From Isoetes taiwanensis (Eukaryota; Streptophyta; Lycopodiopsida; Isoetales; Isoetaceae): a DNA stretch of 64,000 nucleotides. The translations under genes were made by a program, and so were the position numbers. Below the pieces are notes generated by a model. It saw only the letters and a list, made by a program, of their open reading frames with translations. It was not told the origin of the DNA and did no database searches. Below, in pieces: positions 22,039 to 33,589 of the stretch. The DNA is taken from contig JAJEKV010000052.1 in NCBI GenBank assembly GCA_021234155.1, positions 6,743,358 through 6,807,357 of the forward strand, given 5' to 3'. The stretch's first letter is position 1; every line of letters begins with the position of its first letter.

Positions 22039-22824
22039 TCATCGGGCCTCAATCAGATCCTGCATTGTGAGATCTGTAACTCTTCTTCTTCCAAATATGT
22101 TCAAGATGAGATCAAGTTTTTCTGCTGAATAGTTGGTGAAATCTAGCAACACTAAAACATGAGCTTCTCGTTTCTGCTCCCACTTATGATACAGATTCAT
22201 AAAGTATTGTCTCAAGTTGTTGTGTCTCCATGCATCTGGCCTGTTGAGCACTTTTTTAATGGCTGAAGCATGGATCATTTCCTGCTTTAGTTGGATGAAC
22301 ATATCCTCTTCCTCAAGCATGGAGAGAGCTGCGAACTCATCCTCGAATCATACGCCACCCCCGGATCTCGGGCCGGCTGCACCAGCTCTGTTAAGTCTCC
22401 TGACTGCATCTGTGTAAAACAACATCATTAGTAATATATAAATCACATTCTACTACAAAGAAAGGCAACCGCCTATCACTGCCTTGGCTTCTAATTCTTT
22501 AAGCCTATCAGGAATTAACCTATGTTTTAAGTCTAGAATACCTCGGAATTCATGGGTCCTCCGCTCCTCTAATATCCGCCTCTCGTTCTCGGGTTTATTT
22601 GCTCCAAAGATAGGTCCTACCAGATCGATCGCATTTGAACCGGGCGAAATTGTTTGTGCTTTCGTGTTCTCCTTCGTTTTCTTCCGCCGCCATTTGGATT
22701 GGGATAAGCCAATGTCTGCATGCAAAACTAGATTTAGGATTTCCCTCCAATCTTTCCTGCACAGCCAGCTTTTGAATGATTGACCTTGCATTTGATGTGA
22801 CAGATTTCCAATGGTGGGTTTCAT
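22039..22824 (-). CDS. Uncharacterised two-part gene at the 3' side of the transposase
   Basis: Two minus-strand coding stretches. The first, 22824-22453, begins MKPTIGNLSHQMQGQSFKSW and has a basic KWRRKKTKENTK patch and a charged helix (ENERRILEERRTHEFRG). The second, 22320-22039, begins near MLEEEDMFIQLKQEM and ends VTDLTMQDLIEAR. A splice between them is likely, as ACAGATGCAG sits before the second block. I recognise no domain; the charged helical style fits a DNA-binding or structural accessory protein. Same strand as the transposase. Confidence 0.4.
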
Positions 22825-22829
22825 TGTGT

Positions 22830-24335
22830 GTTTCTCTGTCCCATTCTGTTCATCCTTAATGTAATTTTTCTGTGTGTCACTTTCACCCTGTCAATTAAAC
22901 AGTGAAGATTGAAGAGTGAAGATTTATATTAAACATATAAAATGATTACATAAGGTTACATTTCAGATTACAAGCGAGGATTTGTATTCAGATTACATGA
23001 GAAACAAAACTTTTTATATACACTTGCTTTCATTCCTGTGGGTCTATCAAAAAGAGATCTAGGTCCAGCTCCTCCTCGTCATCTTCTATGATCACCAGAT
23101 CAGTGGCCACCGGGTCAGCTTGCCAGCCTATTTCATCCCATTCTGGAGGGAAAGCAAAAACCCATAATGGTGCAGTGTTACCAAACAGAATAGCAGCTTC
23201 TCCATGTGCATCCCCGCAAGCCCTTGTGATGATAGAACATATCCCCTCGGGCGAAGGAATTGGTCCTCAGTAAACAACCTATCATAACAAAAGCGAGTAA
23301 CACGTCTAGCGTAAAGGCTTGGTAGCCATTAAGCGTAAAAGGTCTCAACCTTGCAGATCCCGGTCAATAGTATGAGGAACGGGCCAAAGATCTTGGTGTG
23401 TAAAAATTTCAATGGCAAAGCAGAGTAAGTTGAGAGGTGCGGGAGGTCCGTGTACAATTCATCCTCTGGGTGAGAGTTTTCAAAGCATTTTGCGTGGTCA
23501 TATTCTCATCCGGTGAATAGAGAAATTTTCATTTGGTTCGAGGATGTCCATCCGTTCGCATGGCTGAAAATCGACAAAGACGCTGGGGTATTATGGGCTC
23601 TTCTTCTCGGGTCACATTGTCCCATTAGGCACTCCATCGTTTTTGCAAAGATCCAAGAGGTGAAGTTGACCATGTCTGCTGAAGTAGCTGCTGTAAGCTG
23701 TAAACTATAAACTGCTTCCCACCCAACTGTAAACTGTAAACTGCTTCCCAAGGACCTGCTGCTGTAAACTATAAGATGCTCCCGAACTGCGGTAAAAGAC
23801 TGTAAACTAGGTCGGGAGCAAGAAGAATGGCATCTCGGCTTTTGGGTTGCCCGGGGTCATTAATTTTTGCCATCCCATAATGATTTTCGGGTACGGCTGT
23901 CAGCCAAAGGATGATGAGGGGACCGAGAGAATTTAAGGAAAAGGAAAGCATTTCAGTGGAAAAGCTGTTCAGAAGGATCTATCTGTCTCGGGGGAAGAGA
24001 CAGAAAGTGAAACACGTGGTGAAACATGTGGTGAAACACATGTGGTGACACATGTAGTGAAACATGTGGTGAACCTGGCGCATGTTACATCAGGGACATC
24101 AAAATACAATTACATATTACATCAAAAGCAAACATAGTACATTGAAACAAGGGACATCAAAATACAATTGAGCATGGAATTGAGTTTCTTATATTATTCC
24201 CAAACAAGGCAAGACACAACAACATATATTCAAAATTTCTGAATCATTTCCTAACCTGTAAGAATGTGTTCAACTATTCTTCATCAGACATGCTATCTTC
24301 ATCAGATAAAACCTCGGGCAAGTTTTCTAGAATCT
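22830..24335. other. No gene recognised; short repeats
   Basis: GTAAACTGTAAACTGCTTCCCA-type units occur at 23690-23815 and GTGGTGAAACATGTGGTG at about 24010-24070. A minus-strand frame (23751-23506) has ordinary composition but no motif. Confidence 0.45.
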
Positions 24336-27300
24336 TTTCCTCATCTGCCTGGTCTAGCCTGTAAACAGTTCGAGCATCTTTCTTGATCTGCACAAATTTG
24401 AGTAGAGAATACAAGTGAATTTGGCTCGTTTGTCAACAACTCATATATCACCTTTGACCGAGGCTTCTTTCTATAGTAAATGCCCTCCACAACGGTTTCA
24501 CCTCTTATAAACAAGTTTCCGTTCTGCTTGAAGTCATTTTCAACTTCAAATTTTGGCTTGGTGCATAACATCCAAAATACAGAATCCTCCTCATTCCCTT
24601 TAGGTGCAGCAACTGCAAAGCTGTCTCCTTCTCTAAGTGCTTCTGCAAGTACATTTGCTAAGGTTGAGTATAGTGGCCTGGTAGACTTGCGGGTCTCTTC
24701 CACATCCGCATGAACATTGGAGGATGGTTCAACGACTACAAGGTTCCATTCATCTACATACAATTTGTTCTCACACATGTCCCATTTTCCATCCAAACAA
24801 TTCTTTGCAAAAACATGATAGCTTTACGGTATGTAGGCGTGTTGGATTTTTCTGTCTTTGAATCCATGGATTTGAATGAATTTGCCCGGTTTTCGGAATT
24901 GTCTCTCGCACCCCAAGCCTTTTTTCTGTTGATATCCTCGGGTTTTATTTCCCGTAAGTATCTCGAACTTTTCTTCCATTTTCAGTCCACTTTCGGATGT
25001 ACCACATTGAAATTGTTTCTCGCAATTTTCACCACATCATGGGCATTATCTAGTTTAATGTCGGGATGTTTAAGCTGCAGACCTCGTGATCCATCTTTTC
25101 AATTCGCCGCCTTCCCATCATGTTCACCTTTTCCATGGTTTGATCCAAAGAAGTTCCACATCATGTTGACCTCTCGTATCACAACCGTACCTTCCAACAA
25201 AATAAAATGATCTCGGGCTGCTTTTGAATTGTGATGCATCACCATCCGAAAATACATATAGTGCTTTGTTTGGGGACATTGCTTTTCGCTTTAGGTACTC
25301 AAAATGTTTCATAAAACAATATTGAACAAAAAGTGTGTCATGTTCCCTATCATCCCGGCACATAGTAGTGTGTTTCCTTCTCAATGGTGTAAATACGTGG
25401 ATCAACCCGATAGGTTATTTGAACAAATATAGTCATCCGGTTGTTGACCCAAATAAGCATGGACTGAACTTCATTCTCGCTCCTTAAAAGTATAATTCTC
25501 TGCGAAGTCAACCACGGATAGGTAAGCATCTCCAGGCAAGTTATCAAGGAGTTCTTTGTACTGGCCTGCCTGCCACTTATATCTGAAGTTGTGTAAAGGA
25601 AATTTTGGAAGCTTCTCCAACATTTTGTTCACCAATGGAAGACTTGCGTTTCATTGTGTTGGTGAACTAGCTTAGACTTCTTCTTTGCCATCATCTGAAT
25701 ACTGAGTTTTTCATAGTCTAGGTATTCCCACTTCACCATGCCACTATCACTAGATTGTTCATGTGGCCAGATAGGGAACTTCGTAATCCCACACTCTTTA
25801 CACTTACCCAGAATGCATTCCCTCTTATGGTAAGGTTGGAAGCTAGTAGTTTTCTCGCATAAAATTCCCTGCCACAGACTTCTTGTGCTACTTATTTTGT
25901 ATTCAGGGCATGCATTCACCATATATGTCCGACCGCAAAGTTGACAAAAATTTTTGCAGACTTTTGGGTGCTTAGTTCTCATACTATTGAAGCCATCTAT
26001 TAGCATCTGCATTCTAACATGGTATATACAAAGAGCAACTATTGAAGTCCTTTAATTTTACAACAAACCATGGTTTTGACTTTTCAAACATCCTCTGTTT
26101 GATCATAACACTAAGGATGTTCCGCCTTGAATTTTCTGAACAATTGCAACCGCAAGGAAGATAACAAGGTGATCAAAGATATTTATTGCACACTACATTT
26201 TCCACCACACTAGGCACCACATAGCATATATTACGGACATTCATCTTACACCTCGTTATTCACCACACTAGGCACCACAAAGCATATATTAAATAATTTT
26301 ATCAGACACCATATTTTTTCACCACACTAGGCACCACATAGCATATATTACAAAGATTTATTTTACACCATATTTTTCACCACACTAGGCACCACATAGA
26401 ATATATTACAAAGATTTATTTTACACCATGTTATTCACCACACTAGGCAACTACATAGCATATATTACAAAGATTTATTTTACACCATGTTATTCACCAC
26501 ACTAGGCACCACAAAGTTTATATTTAGAGCATTTATTTTACACCATATTTTTCACCACACTAGGCAGGCACCACATAGCATATATTACAGCATGTATTTT
26601 ACACCATGTTATTCACCACACTAGGCACCACAAAGCATATATTTACAGCATTTATTTTACACCACGTGCCTCACCACACTAGGCAGCACATATCATATAT
26701 CATAGCATTAATAGGCACCACACACCACAAGCAATCACTAACCACACCAAACACATATCACAAGCAATCACTAATCACATACCACATACCACATTAACAA
26801 TAAAAAATGTGGTGAAGATGAAGAAATGAAATAACCTGTGATTCTTCCAGATAGTGAGTGGCATGATCCTCTCTTACATTTCGTTCCAATCTTCTGAACG
26901 TAACATCCTTTGCATTTGGAGAGACCCTACTGTTTTCGGTCCAAAATTGCTGCACAAGTTCTATGACAGAATTGGGAATTGCATCTGCTCTTCTAACTCT
27001 TTTGTACAAAACCCATTTCCCCCCTTTGCAATCTATCTCTTCCCTCTTCAATTTTGCTTTGGTAAGATTCCTAGGATGAACACCCATCAGTTTACCAAAA
27101 CCCCGAGCACTGACAGGATTAGCACTTTCGGTAATGCTTCTGCTTACGGCCATAGCAAGGCAACTACTCTTGGCTGCTAAACTGTCATTGCTGTTAGACT
27201 TCTTCACAAGTTGAATAGAAGCCCCGAGGTTCGCGACCACAATGCTCTTTGGCTTGCAAATCTTTTCAGCTCTTCACCAAGTATTTGTCCATTGTGTCAT

Positions 27301-27751
27301 CTTCCAGGAAATCTCGTAAAACCTCTTTCTTATCACTGTCAGCCAAGCCTTTAGTGGTGCTATGAAATGAAGATAATAATTTCAACACCATCCGACGCCT
27401 AGTAGAGGCCGTTCTGGTGGATCCTCCCTCTGCTGATGCAATTTTTGCTAATTCTTCTTTAGCTTCTCTTTTTCTTTTCCTTTGGCGTCTTTTATGATCC
27501 CGTTCTTGTTCTGGAGTTCTCTTTCTCACACCTGTGCTCCGGTTTGAGATTTTAGGCAGATTTGCTTCCAAATTAAATGATTCAAAGTATGAACCGGATT
27601 GATCCACAACCGGATTAAGCGCCATAGCCGTGTGCTTCAGGAAAGGCGCGGGTGGGTTTAGGAATCGGTTAGGTGGAAATTGGAATGGGACGGGTGGCGT
27701 AGAAATTTGGAATGGGACGGGTGGCGTGAGAATCGGGTCGTTGCAGTTCAA
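24330..27751 (-). pseudogene. DDE-type transposase of the 23-kb element, decayed
   Basis: A multi-exon minus-strand gene. Exon 1 (probable ATG at 27624, MALNPVVDQ...) has a basic region KRRQRKRKREAKEELAKIA. After a frameshift near 27260 comes a conserved N-terminal block ending VQQFWTENSRVSPNAKDVTF, with a donor at 26836. After an intron of about 790 bp comes LCIYHVRMQMLIDGF with several CxxC pairs (CQLCG, CKECG). Then come VVDFAENYTF (first acidic residue), YVFSDGDASQFK (second) and NFFGSNHGKGEHDG, with frameshifts between blocks. It ends with a domain at 24796-24341. I know this motif set from unannotated transposase-like proteins of cnidarians, fish and plants, but cannot name the superfamily with certainty. 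Confidence 0.7.
26180..26830. repeat. About 60-bp tandem repeat inside a transposase intron
   Basis: Roughly nine units of TTCACCACACTAGGCACCAC followed by ATAGCATATATTA and TTTATTTTACACCAT, then a degenerate ACCACA tail. The array fills most of the intron between 26836 and about 26045. CACCAC is shared with the arrays at 9.8-10.3 and 19.9-20.6 kb. Confidence 0.9.
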
Positions 27752-27866
27752 GAAATGATTGAATCCGGGCAGTTATGCACTAGGCGCCAAACAAACATTT
27801 AAAATCGCACCACAAATTTGATATCTCCCACCACATTTTTAGGGGGGACAGGGGGGACACCCAGGG

Positions 27867-27892
27867 TGTTCCACTACAACATGCTTTCACCC
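27867..27892 (-). repeat. Right terminal inverted repeat of the 23-kb element
   Basis: The exact reverse complement of 4788-4813 (26 of 26). Between it and the transposase start lie GCACCACAAATTTGATATC and CCCACCACATTTTT, an inverted, imperfect match to the block inside the left end. Confidence 0.8.
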
Positions 27893-28240
27893 TCATGCGT
27901 GCGCCTTGGGCACATTTTGGGCAGCCAAGGACTTTCTAATTCCGTCTCCTGTAGGTGGCGGCATAGCGATCAAGCGGATGGACAGGTTCTTCTTTCAAAT
28001 TTGCAGGGATCTGCGGTTCACCAAGCAGGTAGCATTTTCTGCCCTCTGTGTTGTTCTTGTTCTTGCTTTTTGTTATGTCTTTGAGGAAGGCAGTGAGGAA
28101 GGGGAGGGATGCGGCAGGCCAGGCCCCCCATCCCGGCTGTTGGTGCGATTCCTCCTGCCATGTCTGCTAGTGCATAGATGCATCCTATCCGGCCTGCTAC
28201 TGCCATGTCTGGCACATCTAGCTCTGGACAGACAGACCAA

Positions 28241-28603
28241 TGTTGTCCCGTACGTGATACGTTCCGTACGTTTCGGACGTATTTTTTGAAAAAATACGTA
28301 TTTTATACAATACGTTCTTAAAGTGCTTAAAATACGTTTTTTAAAAAAATTGAAAAAAAGCTTAAATATAACAAATTATGCAATATAAACACAAACAGAC
28401 TGTTGGAAAGTTGGTTAGCATGTTTGTTTGCTATCTGGGAGGCCCAGGTTCGAATCCTACTGGGTGCAGATTGAGTCTGTTTTGAGAAAACTGTGTCTGT
28501 TTTTTTGAAAAAAGCATTAAGCGTATTTTTTAAAAAATACGTGTACCATACGGTACGGGAGGGTACGTATGCATTTTTAAAAAATACGCGTATTTGAACA
28601 ACA
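28241..28603. mobile_element. Foldback/MITE-like insertion with an internal tRNA-like segment
   Basis: The ends are TGTTGTCCCGTACG and CGCGTATTTGAACAACA, giving a short TGTTGT/ACAACA inverted terminus. Internal palindromic blocks follow, such as ACGTATTTTTTGAAAAAATACGT and GTATTTTTTAAAAAATAC. The insertion separates two stretches of GGACAGAC-containing coding-like sequence. In the middle, about 28402-28470, is a tRNA-like segment with TTGGTTAGCATG (A-box-like) and GGTTCGAATCC (28447-28457, perfect B box). Confidence 0.55.
28402..28470 (+). other. tRNA-like segment (SINE head or tRNA pseudogene)
   Basis: The A-box-like TTGGTTAGCATG (28411-28422) and the perfect B-box GGTTCGAATCC are 25 bp apart, close to tRNA spacing. 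An acceptor stem cannot be formed cleanly, so this is not a functional tRNA gene. It could supply a polymerase III promoter for the insertion around it. Confidence 0.5.
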
Positions 28604-29118
28604 CTGGGACAGACCCAGGAGCCTCCTGCCATGCCCAATTCGTCCATGTAGCAGGGGCTGTTGCCTTGGAGCGGGGCTCCCCTGCAGATCACTTGTATGT
28701 TCAGAGTGTTTTGAGAGCACGCTTTAGATCTCCCAAGGCTATCAATGAAGCTATCAAGAGAGACTTCAACTGTCTATGTAAGCCAACAGGCATGGTTTTG
28801 GTCTGTAAGGCGCTCAGGAACACGAGGCTCCACTGCTTTGAATGGATGGTGGGCTACTGTATGAAGGATATTGGCAAGGTGCATTATTCATGTCATCTTC
28901 ATAATGTGAGCGATTCCATGATACAAAAGGGCAAAGATCTGTACTTGCAATGGGGTGCTGGAGATACTAAGGGCCTCTGTATTCTTGACAATCGTAACAG
29001 CCTGAATAAGGCAGCACATTTCATTTTCTATCATGGGGGACGTCGTGCCACACCGAGCCTCATCTTTACCTTGGCTAGAACAATCAGGAGCAGCAAGTAC
29101 ACCCTACCCAACAGCTAG
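28594..29118 (+). pseudogene. Possible HUH (Rep-like) endonuclease remnant
   Basis: The frame runs from before 28600 to a stop at 29116-29118 and is entered from the foldback insertion, so its N-terminus is cut off. It has AGAVALERGSPADHLYVQSV, which resembles the HUH strand (family HLHVQ; here HLY, second His replaced). Then come a conserved-looking INEAIKRDF helix and EWMVGYCMKDIGKVHY, which resembles Rep motif III with its catalytic Tyr (YCxK). The order and spacing fit Rep-type nickases as used by Replitron-like or related rolling-circle elements. No helicase domain is visible. The assignment is an inference from short motifs. Confidence 0.4.
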
Positions 29119-29445
29119 ATAATCCCTTCTAACACAGCCCACGTGAATGAACACAGGGTCCGTGTTGTCTGGAGGATCCTCCTGAGCCCTGCTCGTTGCA
29201 TGCCTTCAGATATCTGAACAATTCTATATGGCCCGCCAGCTGGCTATGTGCCAGTTGAGAGAAATGGACCTGGCAGATGTAGGTACTGGGATGACTCCGA
29301 CCCTGCTGATGAGACTAATGAGAATTTCCATGATATTTGTGACCCCACGTTCAGCCCTGAGGTTCTGATACCTGATCATGATGCTGATTACATTCCAGTT
29401 TATATAGGAGATCATACCAGGGCTGTTGACTAAGCCTGTTAGTTC

Positions 29446-29841
29446 TTGTGTGATTGTACAGTTTCCTTTATGTATTGCTCTTCTTGTTGCAGGTTAGAAA
29501 TGGAGGTGGATGCGAATGCCCAGGATGGTGCAGGTGATCCTGTGGTGCACATAGATCCTTCGTTGATAAGCTCTAGCGTGGATGCCTCTCATTTTGATGC
29601 TCGGATTTACCCACCGGAACTGGAGGAGACATTCTATGCTGAGGAGTTCGTGAACCAGCTAGTTCAGATTGGCACGAAAATGCATAGGATGGCGGCCTCA
29701 ATGCGTATTCTTAAGCGTCAGCTTCGCAGGTTTTACTTGGTAATTGGTACTGCTATGAGCAGTGTTGCGTGGAAGCGGCTCACATCTGAGCTTCATACTC
29801 TCAGGTTGCACATGAGCCTTGCAAGGGCGCTGCTGTCATAG
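29446..29841 (+). CDS. Uncharacterised coding stretch after the Rep-like remnant
   Basis: A probable acceptor TTGCAG at about 29493 precedes codons for LEMEVDANAQDGAGDPV and an acidic stretch. A helical basic region follows (HRMAASMRILKRQLRRFY) up to a TAG stop. An upstream frame on the same strand (29248-29433, MPVERNGPGRCRYWDD...) may be a previous exon. No known domain; possibly part of the same mobile element as the Rep-like remnant. Confidence 0.3.
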   Translation: MCDCTVSFMYCSSCCRLEMEVDANAQDGAGDPVVHIDPSLISSSVDASHFDARIYPPELEETFYAEEFVNQLVQIGTKMHRMAASMRILKRQLRRFYLVIGTAMSSVAWKRLTSELHTLRLHMSLARALLS

Positions 29842-30117
29842 GAGATCCATGCATTGGATAGCGTTATAAGGCAACTCAATCTGGAGAGCTGCGCAAGTGA
29901 GTTTATGCTCATGTTCTCTTTTCTGTGTACTTTGTGATTGCATGAATGTACATATGCCACGTTGTACTGTAAAGAAATAACAGATTCACTTAATTTACTT
30001 CTCTTATGGTGTTGTCTTTACATGCTCGTCTTTTGTATTTTGGCTTCAATTCATGGTTTTTGTGCAAGGGGCGCTCCTATTAAATGGGGTCAATTTGACC
30101 CCATGTTGACCCCACTG

Positions 30118-30225
30118 GTGGCTTGGATTCTCGCAGCTAGCATATTCTGTAGAAGGTGTCGTCATCGGACGGCTTGAATTCTCGCAGCCAGCATACTCTG
30201 TAGAAGGTGCCATCATCGGACGGCC
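30118..30225. repeat. 54-bp tandem duplication
   Basis: Two units share GCTTG(G/A)ATTCTCGCAGC, AGCATA(T/C)TCTGTAGAAGGTG and CATCGGACGGC. A palindrome TGGGGTCAA-T-TTGACCCCA lies just upstream at about 30083. Confidence 0.85.
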
Positions 30226-30229
30226 AATA

Positions 30230-33200
30230 AACGATAATACACCCAAAATAAACGATCTTTATATAATATAATAATAATAGTATAGGGTGTGTCCATTGTG
30301 CATCGAGCCCTAAATCGAATGGTTTAGATTTAGGGCCTCAGATCTGACGGACCAATTTGTGTTTGTTTTTTACTAACCCTAATTTGCCCATTCAGTTGTT
30401 GAACAGCAAGGAGCGGCTAGGTTGTTGGTAACCCGCTTTTGGGTAGTGTAGGTATGGCGACGCCCTCTGCTGGCGACTGTGTTATGTCCTTAGGCTCCTC
30501 TTGGGCTGCTAAGATTGCTTTTTTTTTTTTTTAATTATAGGGCCATTCCAGCAGCTGCTCTCAATCTTGCTTCATGGAATGGAAGGCTGTGGTGAAGCTT
30601 CCTCTTTGGCTGTGGTGAAGCTTCACAAATGGTAGAACATGGCAGAATGGCAACAAATGGCAATAACAAAATTCTAATAAGCCTCAACCTTGAATCCAGA
30701 CCAAATCGACCTTCTTAGGACAGTAAGTTTTGGTGCATGCCTATGCCTAAACTGGTTGAATGGGAAGGGCAATGCTCCACCACCAGCTTCTAGCGACACC
30801 CTGAGTTTTTTTCTGCTGCACCACAAGAATACGCCATGAGACATTTTCTGCTGCACCACAAGAATAGGCCATGGTACTGTAGCTTTGACAACAAGCCCCT
30901 TTTATCAAACCTCCAGATCTTCTTCGACCAGTTCTATGATTCTTCTGTTATGCCATGCCACGATTTACACAGGTCAGTTGAAGTGAAAGGTTGTGGATTT
31001 ACACATGCCAGTTCACAAATTACACAAGCCAGTTGAAGGTGAAGTTTATGGATTTACACGGGACATAAGCTTATGGACTGGAGTGATCCTTCATCTTGCT
31101 CCTACATTTGTTTTTGGACTTCACCAAGGAACCTAAAACATATACCAGAACTTATGTATCCAGGTAGTTTGTTGCATTTGGTGCCCTCGATATTACATGT
31201 CCTAAATCTGACGGTTTAAATCATCCTATGCCTTTTCGAATAGGTCTTTTGATTTTCCCTAATGATGGTGCAGCAGTTCAGCGTCAATTCTTGCGTCAAA
31301 GCTAAAATTGGTAAGGTCCTTCCATTTTCTGATGATTCCAGGGCCTTTCATGCAGGCCTGAGACTCTGTATCTACAGATTTGTTAATTTTTATCCAATCC
31401 CTGTACTTCGATCCTCTAGAGCTTCCATCTGGGTTTTTGTTCTTGGATTGCAGCTTGAATTTGGCCTACATTTTTGGCATTTCTTCTTACCAGATTCAGC
31501 CACGGCGATCGCTTTTGAAGATGTGGCTGCATTTTGTAGCACAAAATTAATTTCTCAGGGGCATTGCGTTGCCATCATAGTTCCTGCTAAGTTATACAAC
31601 AGTTGTGGACGTAATGCTCCTTTGGTTAAATCAGCAGGACCTTCTAGAAGATGTTATCATTTCCCGTCAATAGTATGTGAAGCAAAAGAGATTACAATTG
31701 TCGGCAAGTGGAATCTTGTCTTTTCGAAATCATTTTATGATATTTAGCTAATGTAAAAATCTCCCATGAATTTCATCAAATTTTGTCAAATCTCTGTACA
31801 GAAATACAATATGATGTTTTTCATCGATGTCAAACTGATCTTCGGAGTTGAGTCGAATTATTTAGTCAAATGCATATGCATTTCTGATTGTTAGAAGCAG
31901 TGCGCTAAATCCTATATGCAGATAGGTGATTTTGGCTTATCACGAATTAAACATGCCACTGTTCTAGCAACAAAGTGGGAAGGGGAACAATACATATGAA
32001 GTCAGTGTTTTCATATGCATATGCAAAATGAATTTTCTTATGATCGTTTTTTGCAGCAGAAATAATGTGAAATGAACTCTGATGAAAAGTAAGTTAAGAA
32101 GCTCTGCTTACAGAGAAATTTATTGGCTCTATGGGTTATTTTTTCCAAACAAAAAAATTGCTGCGTAAGAAGCTAGAAGATCTACTACTCGATTTCCTGT
32201 TTCAGTTATACGGCAAAATAAAAGTCCCTTTCCAGGTTGTTGATACTAAAGGCTTCAACTATCTTGGCGCATGGACTTGATTCATCTTCTAGATTTCAAG
32301 TTAATGACAACTACTCCTGTTTCAACGATAATATTGTGTTTCAGATGTTCACTCAGCATTATAAATATGAGCGCATGGCAGATTTATTTATAAGGGTAAA
32401 AGTTCCAACCCCAGGTTTGATTATTAAATCCTGTTTCAATTATATGGCAAAAAAAAAGCGCTTTTCCAGGTCGTTAATACTAAGGGCTTCAACTATCTTG
32501 CGCATGACTTGATTAATCTTTTAGATTCTACGGAAATGACAAGTACGCATATTTCCACAATAAGATATTGTGTTTTAGACGTTCATTCAAAATTGTAATT
32601 ATGAATGCAATGGCAGATTTATTTACAAGCGTAAAAGTCAATTCCACATTTGATTATTAGATAGTTTTTATTTGTGAAACACCAGCATTCTTGCATACTG
32701 GGTAGAGCTAACTCTGAAGGTGTAGCTAACTTTGTAATTGTGATGCTAATTAGCATGCTCTCAAGTTCTGTTTATGGTAACGCTTGAGAATGATGATGTT
32801 GTCATGTATCAGATGAGTAGATGCTTAGGATGTGGTGCGGGTCATATATGTAAATGTGATATTGGTATTATTCGATAACAATATCATACATTAAATTACA
32901 AGCAGTTGTATGATATTCTGGATTCCCCATCTTGAGACACCATAAATAAGGTTCCATTTCCAAATACTTGCTCCATTGTCAAACACTAACTTCTACAACA
33001 CCAAACCCTGTGTAAACCAACTCAGAACAATGGTCAATAAATAATATGTTAATCAAAACAACCTTAGTTCCAAAGGATGTAACAAATAATTGGCCAAATA
33101 GTTTGTTAACCAAAACAAAGCTGTATGTATAATGCCATAGGTAATAATCGAAGCAAAGCATATAATGCCATAGGTAATAATCGAAGCAAAGCATATATGG

Positions 33201-33560
33201 TTGAAGCATCCACTTATAGAGGACACATGAATACAAAGTACATTCGATGTATACACCAAGCCAATAAGATCTAAACTCTACCACGAGTGGTTTTTGCTAA
33301 TATTATATGTACATTATGAATAATTGTTCTTCACCGGGAGGTGCACTAGGTATTAATGATAACCATGTGCGAGTTGGGTTTTGTGTATGCATCCTCAATG
33401 AAGAGGCTATCTGAATTATTGTTGCATATACATTTCATATATTAAAACAATTAGAAGTGATTTAAACCTTTCTACATTGTCTTTTTCCTTTCTTATGCAA
33501 ACATGAAGTTCCTATAAAACTTGCAGGGTAAACATGAACCTATTAAAACACAGACACGAG
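30230..33560. other. No gene recognised
   Basis: There are several frames of 60-160 codons without family motifs. The stretch contains a T-run near 30520, a GTGGTGAAGCTTC pair near 30588, a tandem duplication at 32203-32670 and a 39-bp duplication at 33125-33200 (TATAATGCCATAGGTAATAA units). Confidence 0.5.
32203..32670. repeat. About 235-bp diverged tandem duplication
   Basis: Copies start near 32203 and 32438. Shared blocks are TTTCAGTTATACGGCAAAAT / TTTCAATTATATGGCAAAAA, GGCTTCAACTATCTTG, ATATTGTGTTT(C/T)AGA and ATGGCAGATTTATTTA. Confidence 0.85.
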
Positions 33561-33589
33561 GTAGTCCCTACGAAAATTGCAGGGTATGT

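Larger units (their letters stand above)
4788..27892. mobile_element. Candidate 23-kb DNA transposon with 26-bp terminal inverted repeats
   Basis: The 26 bases at 4788-4813 are the exact reverse complement of 27867-27892. Immediately inside both ends lies a second, imperfect inverted block containing TGTGGTGGGA and AATTTGT(A/G)GTG. A transposase-like gene reads inward from the right end, its first exon about 120 bp from the repeat. A spliced gene reads inward from the left end about 285 bp from the repeat. CACCAC/GTGGTG arrays recur inside. I see no convincing target-site duplication. That the two ends belong to one element is inferred from the perfect repeats and the inward-facing gene layout. 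Much of the interior is decayed and carries later insertions. Confidence 0.6.

Noticed and set aside
4788-27892. Maverick/Polinton element
   Set aside because: No protein-primed DNA polymerase B, capsid, ATPase or retroviral-type integrase is seen, and the ends are short rather than hundreds of bases.
28402-28470. Functional tRNA gene
   Set aside because: A and B boxes are present, but no complete acceptor stem or anticodon arm can be formed, and it sits inside a foldback insertion.
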